Shown one piece after another: positions 24,268-33,304 of a stretch of DNA of 51,754 bases. The position numbers and the translations under genes are program-made. The notes below the pieces were generated by a model. It had not been told where the DNA came from. It worked only from the letters and a program-made list of their open reading frames with translations, and did not search any database. Every line of letters begins with the position of its first letter. The first letter of the stretch is position 1. Source of the DNA: Methylotenera_A sp031399315 (GTDB lineage Bacteria; Pseudomonadota; Gammaproteobacteria; Burkholderiales; Methylophilaceae); contig JANNOS010000035.1 of NCBI GenBank assembly GCA_031399315.1, positions 1-51,754 on the forward strand. Direction: 5' to 3'.

Positions 24268-25050
24268 TTACTTAACTACTGGAAGTGTAGTTGAACCTGC
24301 AGTGTTTAGGCAGCTAGGTTGTTCAAAGCCATCGGTAACGCTGTTATTATTACCATTTACGCCGTCCAAAATAATGTTGTCTGGGCGATCTAAGTCACCA
24401 GCTACGCCACCTACACCTTTTAAGTTGTCCAAGCTTAGGTAGGCACGCACACGCCAGCCGATATTATGGTCTGCGCAAGAAGTATCGCCTGAAACACCTA
24501 CACCACCAACTACTTTGCGAGATTTGTTGTATAAACCTAAACCGCCGCCAAATACGTTAACACCACCAACGCGCTTACCTACCATCGCGTCCGATTGTGT
24601 GCCGTAATCCCCTGGTTTTGAATAAGCTTTATCTGTATCTACAGGGTTGCTAAATTGTAGGCCATATAAGCTACCACCCAACGGTGTTGCTGCAGATGTA
24701 CCTTGTGCTGCTGAATACAAGTTTGCTGTAGAAAGTGCTAAGCCATTTAAGCTAAACGCATTTGCTGTGTTGGCTTTTTGTGCAGAAATCACACGGCTAC
24801 CAGGCCATTGCGCACCACGGTCAGCACCAGAGAAGGCAACCGCGCATACTACGCCATCACGGTCTACAATGGTTGCCCACATCTGCAAATCTAAACCGCT
24901 TGATTCATCTGCAACTGCTTTAATCAATGCGCTTTTAAGTTGGGAATAACTAGGTAATGATGAGCATCCATTTCCGTGTGCAAATGCTGAAACGCTTGTG
25001 GTCGCTAAAAAAACACCTGCTACGACTGTTTTAAGAATGTTACTTTTCAT
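24268..25050 (-). CDS. Secreted GlcG/HbpS (heme-binding) family protein
   Basis: This 260-residue protein has a Sec signal peptide (residues 1-24, ending SAFA). The GlcG/HbpS domain runs through LDLQMWATIVDRDGVVCAVAFSGADRGAQWPGSRVISAQKANTANAF and SNPVDTDKAYSKPGDYGTQ. HbpS of Streptomyces binds heme extracellularly; many family members are unassigned periplasmic proteins of methanol and alcohol metabolism neighbourhoods. Extra cysteines occur (GCSS near the N-terminus, SGDTSCADHN, PSCLN). An AGAGGA site precedes the ATG. A link to methylamine use is positional only. Confidence 0.75.
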   Translation of the reverse strand: MKSNILKTVVAGVFLATTSVSAFAHGNGCSSLPSYSQLKSALIKAVADESSGLDLQMWATIVDRDGVVCAVAFSGADRGAQWPGSRVISAQKANTANAFSLNGLALSTANLYSAAQGTSAATPLGGSLYGLQFSNPVDTDKAYSKPGDYGTQSDAMVGKRVGGVNVFGGGLGLYNKSRKVVGGVGVSGDTSCADHNIGWRVRAYLSLDNLKGVGGVAGDLDRPDNIILDGVNGNNNSVTDGFEQPSCLNTAGSTTLPVVK

Positions 25051-25456
25051 TTAAAATCCTCTCGAAATGTTATTATTGATAATGAAATTTACATAATTTA
25101 GTTAACTATACAATTTATTAACGCTACTGCTTGTTAGTAAATTACTTGTGCCTACTTCATAATTACTATTTTCAGGACATATTATTTAATAGCCCAATGG
25201 GTATTGTTTGCTAAATAATTTAGCTACCAAATAGCCCATTTGGGTAGTATGTGTTCGTTTAAATAAGTTTCATATCCCCCATATTAGGTTAAGTGGCCAA
25301 ATTAAAGCGCTTGCATTAATCTATTTTAAGTCAAGTTAACGAGGAAAAGCATACTACTAATCTAGGTGTTGATGTGTGTATTTTCCATGAAGGAAAGACT
25401 AGACACATAAGTGAGCATTAGCGGATTTAATGCGATTGAATAATGCTGGGTACTTG
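25051..25456. other. 406-bp gene-free region with paired palindromes
   Basis: No ORF of substance is seen. Two related near-palindromes lie at 25188-25205 (AATAGCCCAATGGGTATT) and 25224-25247 (arms CTACCAAAT and ATTTGGGTAG, one-base bulge). They share AATAGCCCA and TGGGTA and are candidate operator sites for the HbpS-like gene on the minus strand. A GCATTA/TAATGC hairpin at 25415-25433 lies just after glnD and may help 3' end formation, though it lacks a U-run. Confidence 0.5.
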
Positions 25457-28015
25457 CTAAATTTCTGCTAAATTTTGCATTAACAATTCAATTTGGCTAT
25501 CTGTTAATGCATTATTTTTCTTGGCAGAAATTAAAAAACTATCTTCTGCGCGGCTACCCAGCGTATTTATTTTTGCATGATGCAAATAGATACCATGCTG
25601 TAAAAACACGAATGCAATTTTGGCGAGCAGGCCAGGGCGGTCGCCAGCGATAATTTCAACCATATGGTTGTTGCTTTGTAGCTCGGCATTAATGCTAATA
25701 CGTGTGGCATAGGGCATGTGCTTGACTTGGCGACTAATACGACCTTGTAATGGCGCATCCAGAGGCGTTGTTGCAACTACTTTTTCAAGCAATTTTGTTT
25801 CGATATGGTTTAATAATCCACTGTAACTAACTGATTTAGATAATTGATCTAAAACAATAAAGCTGTTTAATGCATAGCCATGTTTGGTCGTATATATAAT
25901 GGCTTGTGCAATGTTATAACCCATGCGATCGAAAAAGTTACAAATGCGCGCAAATAAATCATCTTGGTCTTGCATGTAAATCATCACTTGTATGCCGTCG
26001 CCATTGGGGCTTAGGCGTGCGCGAATAACTGGGCTATCTGTATGCATATGGGGTGTTAACAACCTGCTTTGCCAAGCAATTTCATCCGGTTCAAAACGGA
26101 TAAAGTATGCTTCACCTATCTTATCCCATAAAGGTTGGTAAGATTGCTTGCTAAGCCCGTACTTGTTGAGTTTGAGCGTTGCTTCTTCTTGTCTTAACTC
26201 AACAATTTTCAATGTATTAAAGCTGTCGGTGCTTAGCATGCGTTTTGTTGCGTAGAATAAGTTTTCTAGCAAGCGTGCCTTCCAAGCATTCCACACCACG
26301 GGACTTGTGCCACGAATATCTGCAACCGTCAGTAAATATAAGGCGGTGAGGCGTCTTTCTGTTTTAACAAAACGCGCAAAGCTTTCGATGATTTGCGGAT
26401 CAGACAAATCAGATTTTTGTGCAGTACTCGACATTTTTAAATGCGCATCTACCAGCCAAGCAACCAAATTTTTGTCTTCTTTTGGCAAGTTATGTAGTTT
26501 GCAAAAGCGCCTTGCGTCGATTGTCCCTAAGGTGGAGTGATCGCCACCACGGCCTTTTGCAATATCATGAAATAAGGCTGCAAGGTAGAGTAAATGAGGC
26601 TTTTCGAAGACCTCGAATAACTGGCTGCATATTGGAAATTCGTGTTTAAGTTCGGGTTTGGCAAAGCGCCGCAAATTTGTAATGACATTTAAAATGTGTG
26701 CATCCACAGTAAAAACATGAAACAAATCATGTTGCATTTGGCCGACAATTTTACCAAAAACAGGAATATATTGCCCTAAAATACCATAGCTATTCATGCG
26801 TCTCAGCGCATGATTAACCCCATTTTTTTGCATTAAAATACTTAGAAACAATTTTTTATTTTCTACGTTGTTTCGAAAGTCTTGATTTACCATTTTTTTT
26901 ACGCGCTGTAATTCACGTAACAAGTTTGCACTCATACCCTTAATTTCTGGGTGTAGTTGCAGTAATAAAAAGCTTTCTAAAATCGCACTGGGTTGTTTTT
27001 GTAAAAGTAGTGCAGTTTTGGTTTCTAATAAATCATTTATTACTTCAAATCGTGCATTAATTGGCGAGATTTTAGGTTTATTTTTATTTAAAGTGGTTTC
27101 TAATGTTTTAAGTAATATCTCATTGATTAAGCTTATATAATTAACGCTTAAATAATAGCTTTGCATGAGTTGCTCGCTCGCTCGTTTGCGAGAGGTGTTT
27201 ACTAAACCTAAGTCTGCAGCCAATACGTTCTGAAAATCAAATAGCAACCTATCTTCGCGCCGTTTTGCAAGATAATGCAAGCGAATACGCAGGGTTTGCA
27301 AAATGCGTTCATGCCGCTTAATTTGACGTAACTCAGTACTGGAGATTATGTTGTTTTTAGCGAGCTCAAGCCAATTATTACCTAGGTTTTGACTACGCGT
27401 CAGCCATAAAATCATATGTAAATCGCGTAACCCGCCTGGGCTTTCTTTAATATTGGGCTCTAAACTGTAGGCGGTATCATTAAATTTGGCGTGGCGGTTA
27501 TCCTGCTCTTTGAATTTTGCAGCAAAAAACTGTGTTGGCTGCATCGTGTTGTTTATTGCGTGCACAAATGTCTGATAAGCCGCCTGTTTGCCAGCAACTA
27601 AGCGTGATTCTAATAAAGTAGTTTGTATCGTGATGTCTTGCGCTGCTTCGCTTACGCATTCATCCAGCGTGCGCACGCTATGCCCGACATTAAGGCCAAT
27701 ATCCCAAAATTTGCCAATCAGGCTTTCAATTTTTGCGTTTTGCGTATCATCATGTTGTGGTGGCAGCAAAATAAGTAAATCGATATCTGAATATGGAAAC
27801 AATTCCCCACGCCCGTAGCCGCCTACAGCAATAAGCGCTACATCCTTATGGATATTGGCTTCTAGCCATACCTTTTTTAAAAGGTTATCGATAAGTCGGG
27901 CGTGTTTTTTTAGTAACTGTGCGGGTGTTTTGTGCTCAAAAAAGCTAGACTCCAGTGCAGCTTGCTGCACTTTTATGTGCTGACGTAGCACTTGAATAGA
28001 TTTTTTTTCTGGCAT
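25457..28015 (-). CDS. glnD: Bifunctional uridylyltransferase/uridylyl-removing enzyme
   Basis: GlnD (852 residues) uridylylates and deuridylylates PII according to glutamine, the primary nitrogen sensor. The nucleotidyltransferase motif GGYGRGELFPYSDIDLL is at residues 65-81 with catalytic Asp77 and Asp79. An HD domain (LAALFHDIAKGRGGDHS) lies mid-protein, and two ACT domains form the C-terminus (VMIYMQDQDDLFARICNFFDRMGYNI and VEIIAGDRPGLLAKIAFVFLQHGI). Length is normal. It lies 28 bases after map and is likely cotranscribed. Confidence 0.95.
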   Translation of the reverse strand: MPEKKSIQVLRQHIKVQQAALESSFFEHKTPAQLLKKHARLIDNLLKKVWLEANIHKDVALIAVGGYGRGELFPYSDIDLLILLPPQHDDTQNAKIESLIGKFWDIGLNVGHSVRTLDECVSEAAQDITIQTTLLESRLVAGKQAAYQTFVHAINNTMQPTQFFAAKFKEQDNRHAKFNDTAYSLEPNIKESPGGLRDLHMILWLTRSQNLGNNWLELAKNNIISSTELRQIKRHERILQTLRIRLHYLAKRREDRLLFDFQNVLAADLGLVNTSRKRASEQLMQSYYLSVNYISLINEILLKTLETTLNKNKPKISPINARFEVINDLLETKTALLLQKQPSAILESFLLLQLHPEIKGMSANLLRELQRVKKMVNQDFRNNVENKKLFLSILMQKNGVNHALRRMNSYGILGQYIPVFGKIVGQMQHDLFHVFTVDAHILNVITNLRRFAKPELKHEFPICSQLFEVFEKPHLLYLAALFHDIAKGRGGDHSTLGTIDARRFCKLHNLPKEDKNLVAWLVDAHLKMSSTAQKSDLSDPQIIESFARFVKTERRLTALYLLTVADIRGTSPVVWNAWKARLLENLFYATKRMLSTDSFNTLKIVELRQEEATLKLNKYGLSKQSYQPLWDKIGEAYFIRFEPDEIAWQSRLLTPHMHTDSPVIRARLSPNGDGIQVMIYMQDQDDLFARICNFFDRMGYNIAQAIIYTTKHGYALNSFIVLDQLSKSVSYSGLLNHIETKLLEKVVATTPLDAPLQGRISRQVKHMPYATRISINAELQSNNHMVEIIAGDRPGLLAKIAFVFLQHGIYLHHAKINTLGSRAEDSFLISAKKNNALTDSQIELLMQNLAEI

Positions 28016-28043
28016 CTAAATCTGAAAAATTCTAAATCTGAAT

Positions 28044-28832
28044 TTAAGGCGCAGGCGGCGAGCCAGCAGAGATGGTCATCACCTCAAAGCCTATTTCTGT
28101 GACTAGAATAGTGTGCTCCCACTGTGCCGACAAGCTGCGGTCTTTGGTGACTATTGTCCAACCATCAGGCATTTGCTTAATATCGCGCTTTCCCGCATTA
28201 ATCATAGGCTCTATGGTAAACATCATGCCAGCTTTAAGTTTAATACCCATGCCTGGCCTGCCGTAATGTAATACTTGCGGATCTTCGTGAAATTTTTTGC
28301 CAATGCCATGCCCACAAAACTCGCGCACAACGCTGTAGCCATTTTTTTCTGCGAAAGTTTGAATCGCAAAACCAATATCGCCCAATGTAGTGTCTGGTTT
28401 GACTTGGCGTATACCTACCCACATCGCTTGGTAGGTGATTTCGCATAATCTTTTTGCTTGAATAGACGTTTCGCCCACTTGGAACATGCGGCTGGTGTCG
28501 CCGTGATAACCATCTTTAATCACGGTAATGTCGATATTCACAATATCGCCATTTTTAAGCACTTTATCACCTGGAACGCCGTGGCAAATTTGGTGATTAA
28601 CCGACGTGCAAATCGATTTAGGGTAGGGTGTGTGGCCATCTGGCGCGTAGTTTAAAGGCGCAGGAATCGCCTGCTGCACGTTCACGATATAATCGTGGCA
28701 AAGCTGGTCTAGCTTTTCAGTAGTCACACCATTCACAACAAAAGGTGTAATGTAATCAAGTACCTCTGAAGCCAGTTTGCCTGCAATACGCATCTTGGCG
28801 ATGTCGTTAGCGTTATGAATAGTAATTGCCAT
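28044..28832 (-). CDS. map: Methionine aminopeptidase, type I
   Basis: The 262-residue dinuclear-metal peptidase removes N-terminal methionine from nascent proteins. Metal ligands are visible in NIDITVIKDGYHGDTSRMF (two Asp), EFCGHGIGKKFHEDPQVLHYG (His), FTIEPMIN (Glu) and QWEHTILVT (Glu). It is divergent from the HDOD-rpsB side; map beside rpsB and glnD is a common proteobacterial arrangement. Confidence 0.95.
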   Translation of the reverse strand: MAITIHNANDIAKMRIAGKLASEVLDYITPFVVNGVTTEKLDQLCHDYIVNVQQAIPAPLNYAPDGHTPYPKSICTSVNHQICHGVPGDKVLKNGDIVNIDITVIKDGYHGDTSRMFQVGETSIQAKRLCEITYQAMWVGIRQVKPDTTLGDIGFAIQTFAEKNGYSVVREFCGHGIGKKFHEDPQVLHYGRPGMGIKLKAGMMFTIEPMINAGKRDIKQMPDGWTIVTKDRSLSAQWEHTILVTEIGFEVMTISAGSPPAP

Positions 28833-28958
28833 GTGCGCACAAATAAAAATTGGAATACCGTTATTTTAACATAGCCTAGCCTGTTAGATGGTTGACTATA
28901 TGGGCGTATAAATGCAGTATTATTCAAATCAACAAGATAAAAGAAAAATAATATTTTT

Positions 28959-28992
28959 GTAGGACGGATAACGCTACGCTCATCCGCCCTAC
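28959..28992. repeat. REP-like palindromic element (GTAGG...CCTAC type)
   Basis: An imperfect 34-bp palindrome has outer arms GTAGGACGGAT and ATCCGCCCTAC around AACGCTACGCTC. It resembles the widespread extragenic CGGAT/ATCCGCC repeats of proteobacteria. One copy is seen here, between map and the HDOD gene. Confidence 0.7.
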
Positions 28993-29034
28993 GTTTTCCA
29001 TAGACTCTCAAAACAAATCAATTCAACAGTAAGC

Positions 29035-29055
29035 GCTATTTTTATAGCGTTTTTT
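29035..29055 (+). terminator. Terminator-like hairpin upstream of the HDOD gene
   Basis: CGCTAT and ATAGCG enclose TTT, followed by six T on the plus strand. No plus-strand gene precedes it, since map is divergent. It would therefore end a short untranslated transcript starting in the map upstream region or attenuate the HDOD gene. The rest of 28833-29112 has no ORF. Confidence 0.55.
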
Positions 29056-29112
29056 ACGCATTAAAATTTTTGTGAGACCTTTATGCTGTAAGGCTAGAAA
29101 AGGAGAGTTTGC

Positions 29113-29949
29113 ATGACATCGTTTCCAGCAGGGGCTGATACAAGAGATATTAAAGCATGGGTTGATTTTATCCGCTCTGCTGATATTCCTGTGCTTAAAC
29201 AAACCGCGCGTGAAATGGCGCGCTTAAAAGAAGATGAAGATAGGTTAAGTGCACGTGTTATTTCAGCAGTTGTATTGAATGACCCGATGATGGTTTTTAA
29301 AGTGTTATGTTATTCACAGAACCACAAAAGCAAGCGCCAAGTACAAGACTTATTGCAAGTTGAGCAGGCTATTTTAATGATGGGTATGACGACATTTTTT
29401 CGCGAAATTCCACCAAACTCTCTTGTAGAAGAAGCGCTTAAGGATAATTTAACTGCACTAACACACCTGCTACGCATGATTAAACGCGCGCATCGTGCTG
29501 CAAAATTTGCGGCAGATTGGGCGACGCAACTAGCAGATTTGCGTGCTGAAGAAGTCTGTATCGCGGCTTTATTGCACGATTTATCTGAAATGCTGATGTG
29601 GTGTTTTGCACCTGATAAAATGAATACAATTTTTAGTATGCAACAAGCAGACAAAGCCTTACGAAGTCAGGCTGCACAAGAAGACGTGCTAGGGTTTAAG
29701 TTGCACGATTTGCAAGATGTATTAGTCGAAGTATTTAAATTGCCGCCATTGCTTTCTCAGTTAATGCATAGCGAAGCTGCGGGCGAGCAGCGCGTTAGAA
29801 ACGTGGTGTTGGCAGTCAACTTGGCGCGCCACTCCGCCAATGGTTGGGATGATGCAGCTTTACCAGATGATTACCGTGATGTCGCTGAGTTTTTAAGAGT
29901 GGATGTCGAGAGAGCTAAACGTCTTATTGGTGTGCCTGACGACAAATAG
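29113..29949 (+). CDS. HDOD-domain signalling protein
   Basis: This 278-residue HDOD-family protein is related to HD phosphohydrolases. The remnant HD motif is in AEEVCIAALLHDLSEMLMWCFAPDKM (~residue 150); catalytic metal ligands are incomplete, as usual for HDOD. A helical N-terminus (IPVLKQTAREMARLKEDEDRLSARVISAVVLNDPMMVFKVL) is typical. HDOD proteins act in signalling, often tied to c-di-GMP or stress; the partner here is unknown. AGGAG precedes the ATG. It lies between map and rpsB, which are commonly adjacent. Confidence 0.85.
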   Translation: MTSFPAGADTRDIKAWVDFIRSADIPVLKQTAREMARLKEDEDRLSARVISAVVLNDPMMVFKVLCYSQNHKSKRQVQDLLQVEQAILMMGMTTFFREIPPNSLVEEALKDNLTALTHLLRMIKRAHRAAKFAADWATQLADLRAEEVCIAALLHDLSEMLMWCFAPDKMNTIFSMQQADKALRSQAAQEDVLGFKLHDLQDVLVEVFKLPPLLSQLMHSEAAGEQRVRNVVLAVNLARHSANGWDDAALPDDYRDVAEFLRVDVERAKRLIGVPDDK

Positions 29950-30001
29950 CAATAAAATCACTGCTTAGCGATTGTTTTAGCTAGCAAACTCAATTGGTTA
30001 G

Positions 30002-30130
30002 TGGTAATATTCGCCCTCTGCAATTTTGCAGAAATCAATACATCATCCCGTACAGGGTGTTTGCGGCTTATAAATTAAGCTTTGAATATTGTGGATGAAT
30101 GTAAATTTAACCCTTACATGGAGTAATACA
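30002..30130 (+). promoter_or_regulatory. rpsB leader with extended -10 and two hairpins
   Basis: TGGTAATAT (30002-30010) fits an extended -10 element. Two small hairpins follow, CTGCA/TGCAG and CATCC/GGGTG, before the GGAG ribosome site at 30119. S2 autoregulates its own leader in enterobacteria; whether this leader does so is inference. Confidence 0.35.
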
Positions 30131-30874
30131 ATGTCAGTAACTATGCGTCAAATGCTTGAGGCCGGTGTTCACTTTGGCCACCAAACCCGTTATTGGAACC
30201 CTAAAATGGCTGAGTACATTTTTGGCGACCGCAACAAAATTCATATTGTAAACCTTGAAAAAACCTTGCCATTATTTGAAGAAGCGCAAAAATATGTGCG
30301 CACTTTGGCAGCTAACAAGGGTCGTATTTTATTCGTAGGTACTAAACGCCAAGCGCGCGATATCGTAAAAGAAGAAGCTTCGCGTGCAGGTTGTGCTTAC
30401 GTGAATCACCGTTGGTTGGGCGGCATGCTCACTAACTTTAAAACAGTTAAACAATCTATCAAACGTTTACACGACTTTGATGCGATGTTGCTAGACGGCA
30501 GCTTAGAAAAATTCGGTAAAAAAGAAGCATTAGGTTACAAACGCGAAATCGAAAAACTCGAGCGCTCAATTGGTGGTATTAAAGAAATGGGCGGCTTGCC
30601 AGATGCGATATTCATTATCGATGTTGGTCACGAAAGCGGCGCGATTACTGAAGCAGCTAAATTAGGTATTCCAGTGATTGGCATTGTGGACACTAACAAC
30701 TCACCAGATGGCGTGGCTTATGTGATTCCAGGCAATGATGACTCTAGTCGTGCGATTCGTTTATATGCACGCGGTATGGCAGATGCGGTGTTAGATGGTC
30801 GCGCTAATGCGATTACTGAAATGGTAAAATCTGCACAAGAAGAAGTCGCTGAAGTAGCAGTTACGGTAGAATAA
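30131..30874 (+). CDS. rpsB: 30S ribosomal protein S2
   Basis: The 247-residue S2 begins MSVTMRQMLEAGVHFGHQTRYWNPKM, the conserved family start. RWLGGMLTNFKTVKQSI and DTNNSPDGVAYVIPGNDDSSRAI are also conserved. I chose ATG 30131 because GGAG lies upstream and the in-frame ATG at 30089 adds a non-conserved extension. It starts the translation and envelope supercluster. Confidence 0.97.
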   Translation: MSVTMRQMLEAGVHFGHQTRYWNPKMAEYIFGDRNKIHIVNLEKTLPLFEEAQKYVRTLAANKGRILFVGTKRQARDIVKEEASRAGCAYVNHRWLGGMLTNFKTVKQSIKRLHDFDAMLLDGSLEKFGKKEALGYKREIEKLERSIGGIKEMGGLPDAIFIIDVGHESGAITEAAKLGIPVIGIVDTNNSPDGVAYVIPGNDDSSRAIRLYARGMADAVLDGRANAITEMVKSAQEEVAEVAVTVE

Positions 30875-30885
30875 TTCGTTTAACT

Positions 30886-30910
30886 AAAAAGGGCCGTATA
30901 GCCCCTTTTT
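30886..30910 (+). terminator. Weak terminator/attenuator between rpsB and tsf
   Basis: AAAAAGGG and CCCCTTTTT form a hairpin around CCGTATAG, followed by C and five T. It lies 11 bases after rpsB and 34 before tsf. Partial termination here would lower EF-Ts relative to S2. Confidence 0.6.
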
Positions 30911-30943
30911 CTTTTTAAAAATAGATAAAATTTGGAGCTAAAA

Positions 30944-31837
30944 ATGGCTGAAATTACCGCAGGAATGGTAAAAGAATTACGTGAGCGCACCGATGCGCCA
31001 ATGATGGATTGCAAAAAGGCACTCACAGAAGCCGAAGGCGATATGACACGTGCAGAAGAGATTCTACGTGTGCGCTTTGGTAATAGAGCAAGCAAAGCGG
31101 CTGGTCGCGTGGCTGCTGAAGGCACAGTAGGCGTTTCAATTGCGGCAGATGGTAAAACTGGCGCGATGATAGAAGTGAACTCTGAAACAGATTTCTGTGC
31201 AAAAAATGAAGACTTCTTAAAATTTGTGGGTGAGTTGGCTACCTTAGTTTCTGCTAGCAACGCTGCGGATATCGAAGCAGTAGGCGCACTTGCAATGCGC
31301 GGTGCAACGGTTGAAGAAACGCGTGCACAATTAGTCGGTAAAATTGGTGAAAATATCACGCCACGTAGATTTGTAAAAATCAACGCAAAAGGCAAGCTCG
31401 CAAGCTATATTCATGGTAGCAAAATTGGTGTATTGCTTGATTTGGTTGGTGGTGACGATGCACTTGCGAAAGACATCGCAATGCATATTGCAGCTGCAAA
31501 ACCAAAATCATTAGATGCTTCTGGCATTTCTCAAGATTTAATCGATGCAGAACGTCGTGTAGCTCAACAAAAAGCTACTGAAGATGCTGAAAAATCTGGC
31601 AAAGCAATTCCGGAAGATATCTTAGCAAAACGTTTAGATGGTACAGTTGCAAAATTCTTAAAAGAAGTGACTTTGTTAAGCCAGGTGTTTGTGAAAGATG
31701 ACAAATTCACGATTGAGTCTTTATTGAAATCTAGGAACGCATCAGTGGCATCATTCACCATGTATACAGTGGGTGAGGGCATTGAAAAAGCTGTTGTGGA
31801 TTACGCAGCTGAGGTTGCTGCGGCCGCTAAGGTTTAA
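30944..31837 (+). CDS. tsf: Elongation factor Ts
   Basis: EF-Ts (297 residues) is the nucleotide exchange factor of EF-Tu. The UBA-like start MAEITAGMVKELRERTDAPMMDCKKALTEAEGDMTRAEEILR and the core block NSETDFCAKNEDF are diagnostic. ATG 30944 has GGAG upstream; TTG 30932 in frame is unlikely. Confidence 0.97.
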   Translation: MAEITAGMVKELRERTDAPMMDCKKALTEAEGDMTRAEEILRVRFGNRASKAAGRVAAEGTVGVSIAADGKTGAMIEVNSETDFCAKNEDFLKFVGELATLVSASNAADIEAVGALAMRGATVEETRAQLVGKIGENITPRRFVKINAKGKLASYIHGSKIGVLLDLVGGDDALAKDIAMHIAAAKPKSLDASGISQDLIDAERRVAQQKATEDAEKSGKAIPEDILAKRLDGTVAKFLKEVTLLSQVFVKDDKFTIESLLKSRNASVASFTMYTVGEGIEKAVVDYAAEVAAAAKV

Positions 31838-31854
31838 TCGCTTCACATTAAAAG

Positions 31855-31882
31855 AAGTGGACATCTTGTCCACTTTTTTTTC
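31855..31882 (+). terminator. Intrinsic terminator after tsf
   Basis: AAGTGGAC (31855-31862) pairs with GTCCACTT (31868-31875) around ATCTT, followed by a T run to 31882. It is a strong terminator separating rpsB-tsf from pyrH and downstream genes, which therefore need their own promoter in 31883-31970. Confidence 0.88.
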
Positions 31883-31970
31883 GTCTAAATTTGGCAAAAT
31901 ATGCTTAAAAATTTAGGCAAATTGACTGGGTTTGTGATTAAATAAGCAAACTTAAATTTATGAGGAAAAT

Positions 31971-32684
31971 ATGGCAAAACCAGCCTTCAAGCGCATACTT
32001 CTTAAGCTTTCTGGCGAAGCGTTGATGGGCGACGATGCCTATGGCATCAACCGCGCAACCATTACCAACATCGTCGAACAAATTAAAGAGATTGTAGATT
32101 TAGGTGTAGAAGTGGGCTTGGTCATTGGCGGCGGCAACATTTTTCGCGGAGTCGCCCCCGCGGCCGAAGGCATGGATCGCGCTACAGCCGATTATATGGG
32201 TATGCTGGCCACGGTGATGAACGCATTAGCCTTGCAAGATGCAATGCGCCATATTGGGGTAGAAGCGCGCGTACAAAGTGCGCTGAGTATAGAGTTTGTA
32301 GAGCCCTATGTGCGCGCAAAGGCCTTGCGCGCGCTTGAAAAAGGCCGTGTGGTGATATTTGGCGCTGGGACTGGAAACCCTTTCTTTACTACAGATACCG
32401 CGGCTGCATTGCGCGGCATGGAAATAGATGCAGATATTGTTCTAAAAGCGACAAAGGTTGATGGGATTTATACAGCTGATCCGAAAAAAGATCCAAAAGC
32501 AACGATGTATGAAACCGTCACTTTTGATGAAGCTATCAGCAAAGATTTAAAAGTGATGGATGCAACAGCATTTACTTTGTGCCGCGATCAAAAATTACCA
32601 ATTGCGGTGTTTAATATATTTAAAAAAGGCGCGTTAAAACGTGTAGTCATGGGCGAGAATGAAGGTACGCGCGTAATCGTATAA
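31971..32684 (+). CDS. pyrH: UMP kinase
   Basis: The 237-residue hexameric UMP kinase makes UDP. It starts KRILLKLSGEALMGDDAYGI; GLVIGGGNIFRG, FGAGTGNPFFTTDTAA and KATKVDGIYTADPKK are conserved kinase blocks. AGGAA lies before the ATG. It is the first gene after the tsf terminator. Confidence 0.97.
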   Translation: MAKPAFKRILLKLSGEALMGDDAYGINRATITNIVEQIKEIVDLGVEVGLVIGGGNIFRGVAPAAEGMDRATADYMGMLATVMNALALQDAMRHIGVEARVQSALSIEFVEPYVRAKALRALEKGRVVIFGAGTGNPFFTTDTAAALRGMEIDADIVLKATKVDGIYTADPKKDPKATMYETVTFDEAISKDLKVMDATAFTLCRDQKLPIAVFNIFKKGALKRVVMGENEGTRVIV

Positions 32685-32716
32685 AACAAAGCTATGAAAT
32701 AAAGCTGGGGAAACAA

Positions 32717-33274
32717 ATGTTAGAAGATATTAAAAAAACTGCAGATCAAAAAATGCAAAAGTCGCTAGAGGCGCTCAAAAATGATTTAGCAAAAGTACGT
32801 ACTGGGCGCGCCCATGCTGGCTTGTTAGACCATGTGATGGTGGAGTATTATGGTTCTATGGTTGCTGTTAATCAGGTGGCGAATGTGAATTTGGGTGATT
32901 CACGCACGATTAACGTACAGCCTTACGAAAAAAACATGATTGCTAAGGTAGAAAAAGCCATACGAGACGCCGACTTAGGCTTGAACCCTGCCACCAATGG
33001 CGATTTAATTCGTGTGCCTATGCCAATGCTAACAGAAGAGCGTCGTCGCGATTTAACCAAAATTGTGCGCAACGAGGCGGAAGGCGCGAAAGTAGCGATA
33101 CGCAATGTGCGTCGCGACGCCAATGACACACTTAAAAAACTCTTGAAAGACAAAGACATCAGCGAGGATGACGAGCGTCGCGCGCAAGATGAAGTGCAAA
33201 AACTGACGGATAAAGCGGTTATAGAAGTCGATAAGCTTTTGCAAGTTAAAGAAGCGGATTTAATGGCGGTATGA
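32717..33274 (+). CDS. frr: Ribosome recycling factor
   Basis: RRF (185 residues) splits post-termination ribosomes with EF-G. Conserved blocks include MQKSLEALKNDLAKVRTGRAHAGLLDHVMVEYYG and VAIRNVRRDANDTLKKLLKDKDISEDDERRAQDEVQKLTDK. GGGGAA precedes the ATG. It sits in the usual pyrH-frr order. Confidence 0.97.
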   Translation: MLEDIKKTADQKMQKSLEALKNDLAKVRTGRAHAGLLDHVMVEYYGSMVAVNQVANVNLGDSRTINVQPYEKNMIAKVEKAIRDADLGLNPATNGDLIRVPMPMLTEERRRDLTKIVRNEAEGAKVAIRNVRRDANDTLKKLLKDKDISEDDERRAQDEVQKLTDKAVIEVDKLLQVKEADLMAV

Positions 33275-33304
33275 TCGTTAAGGGAATAATTAAGGTAATT
33301 ACAA

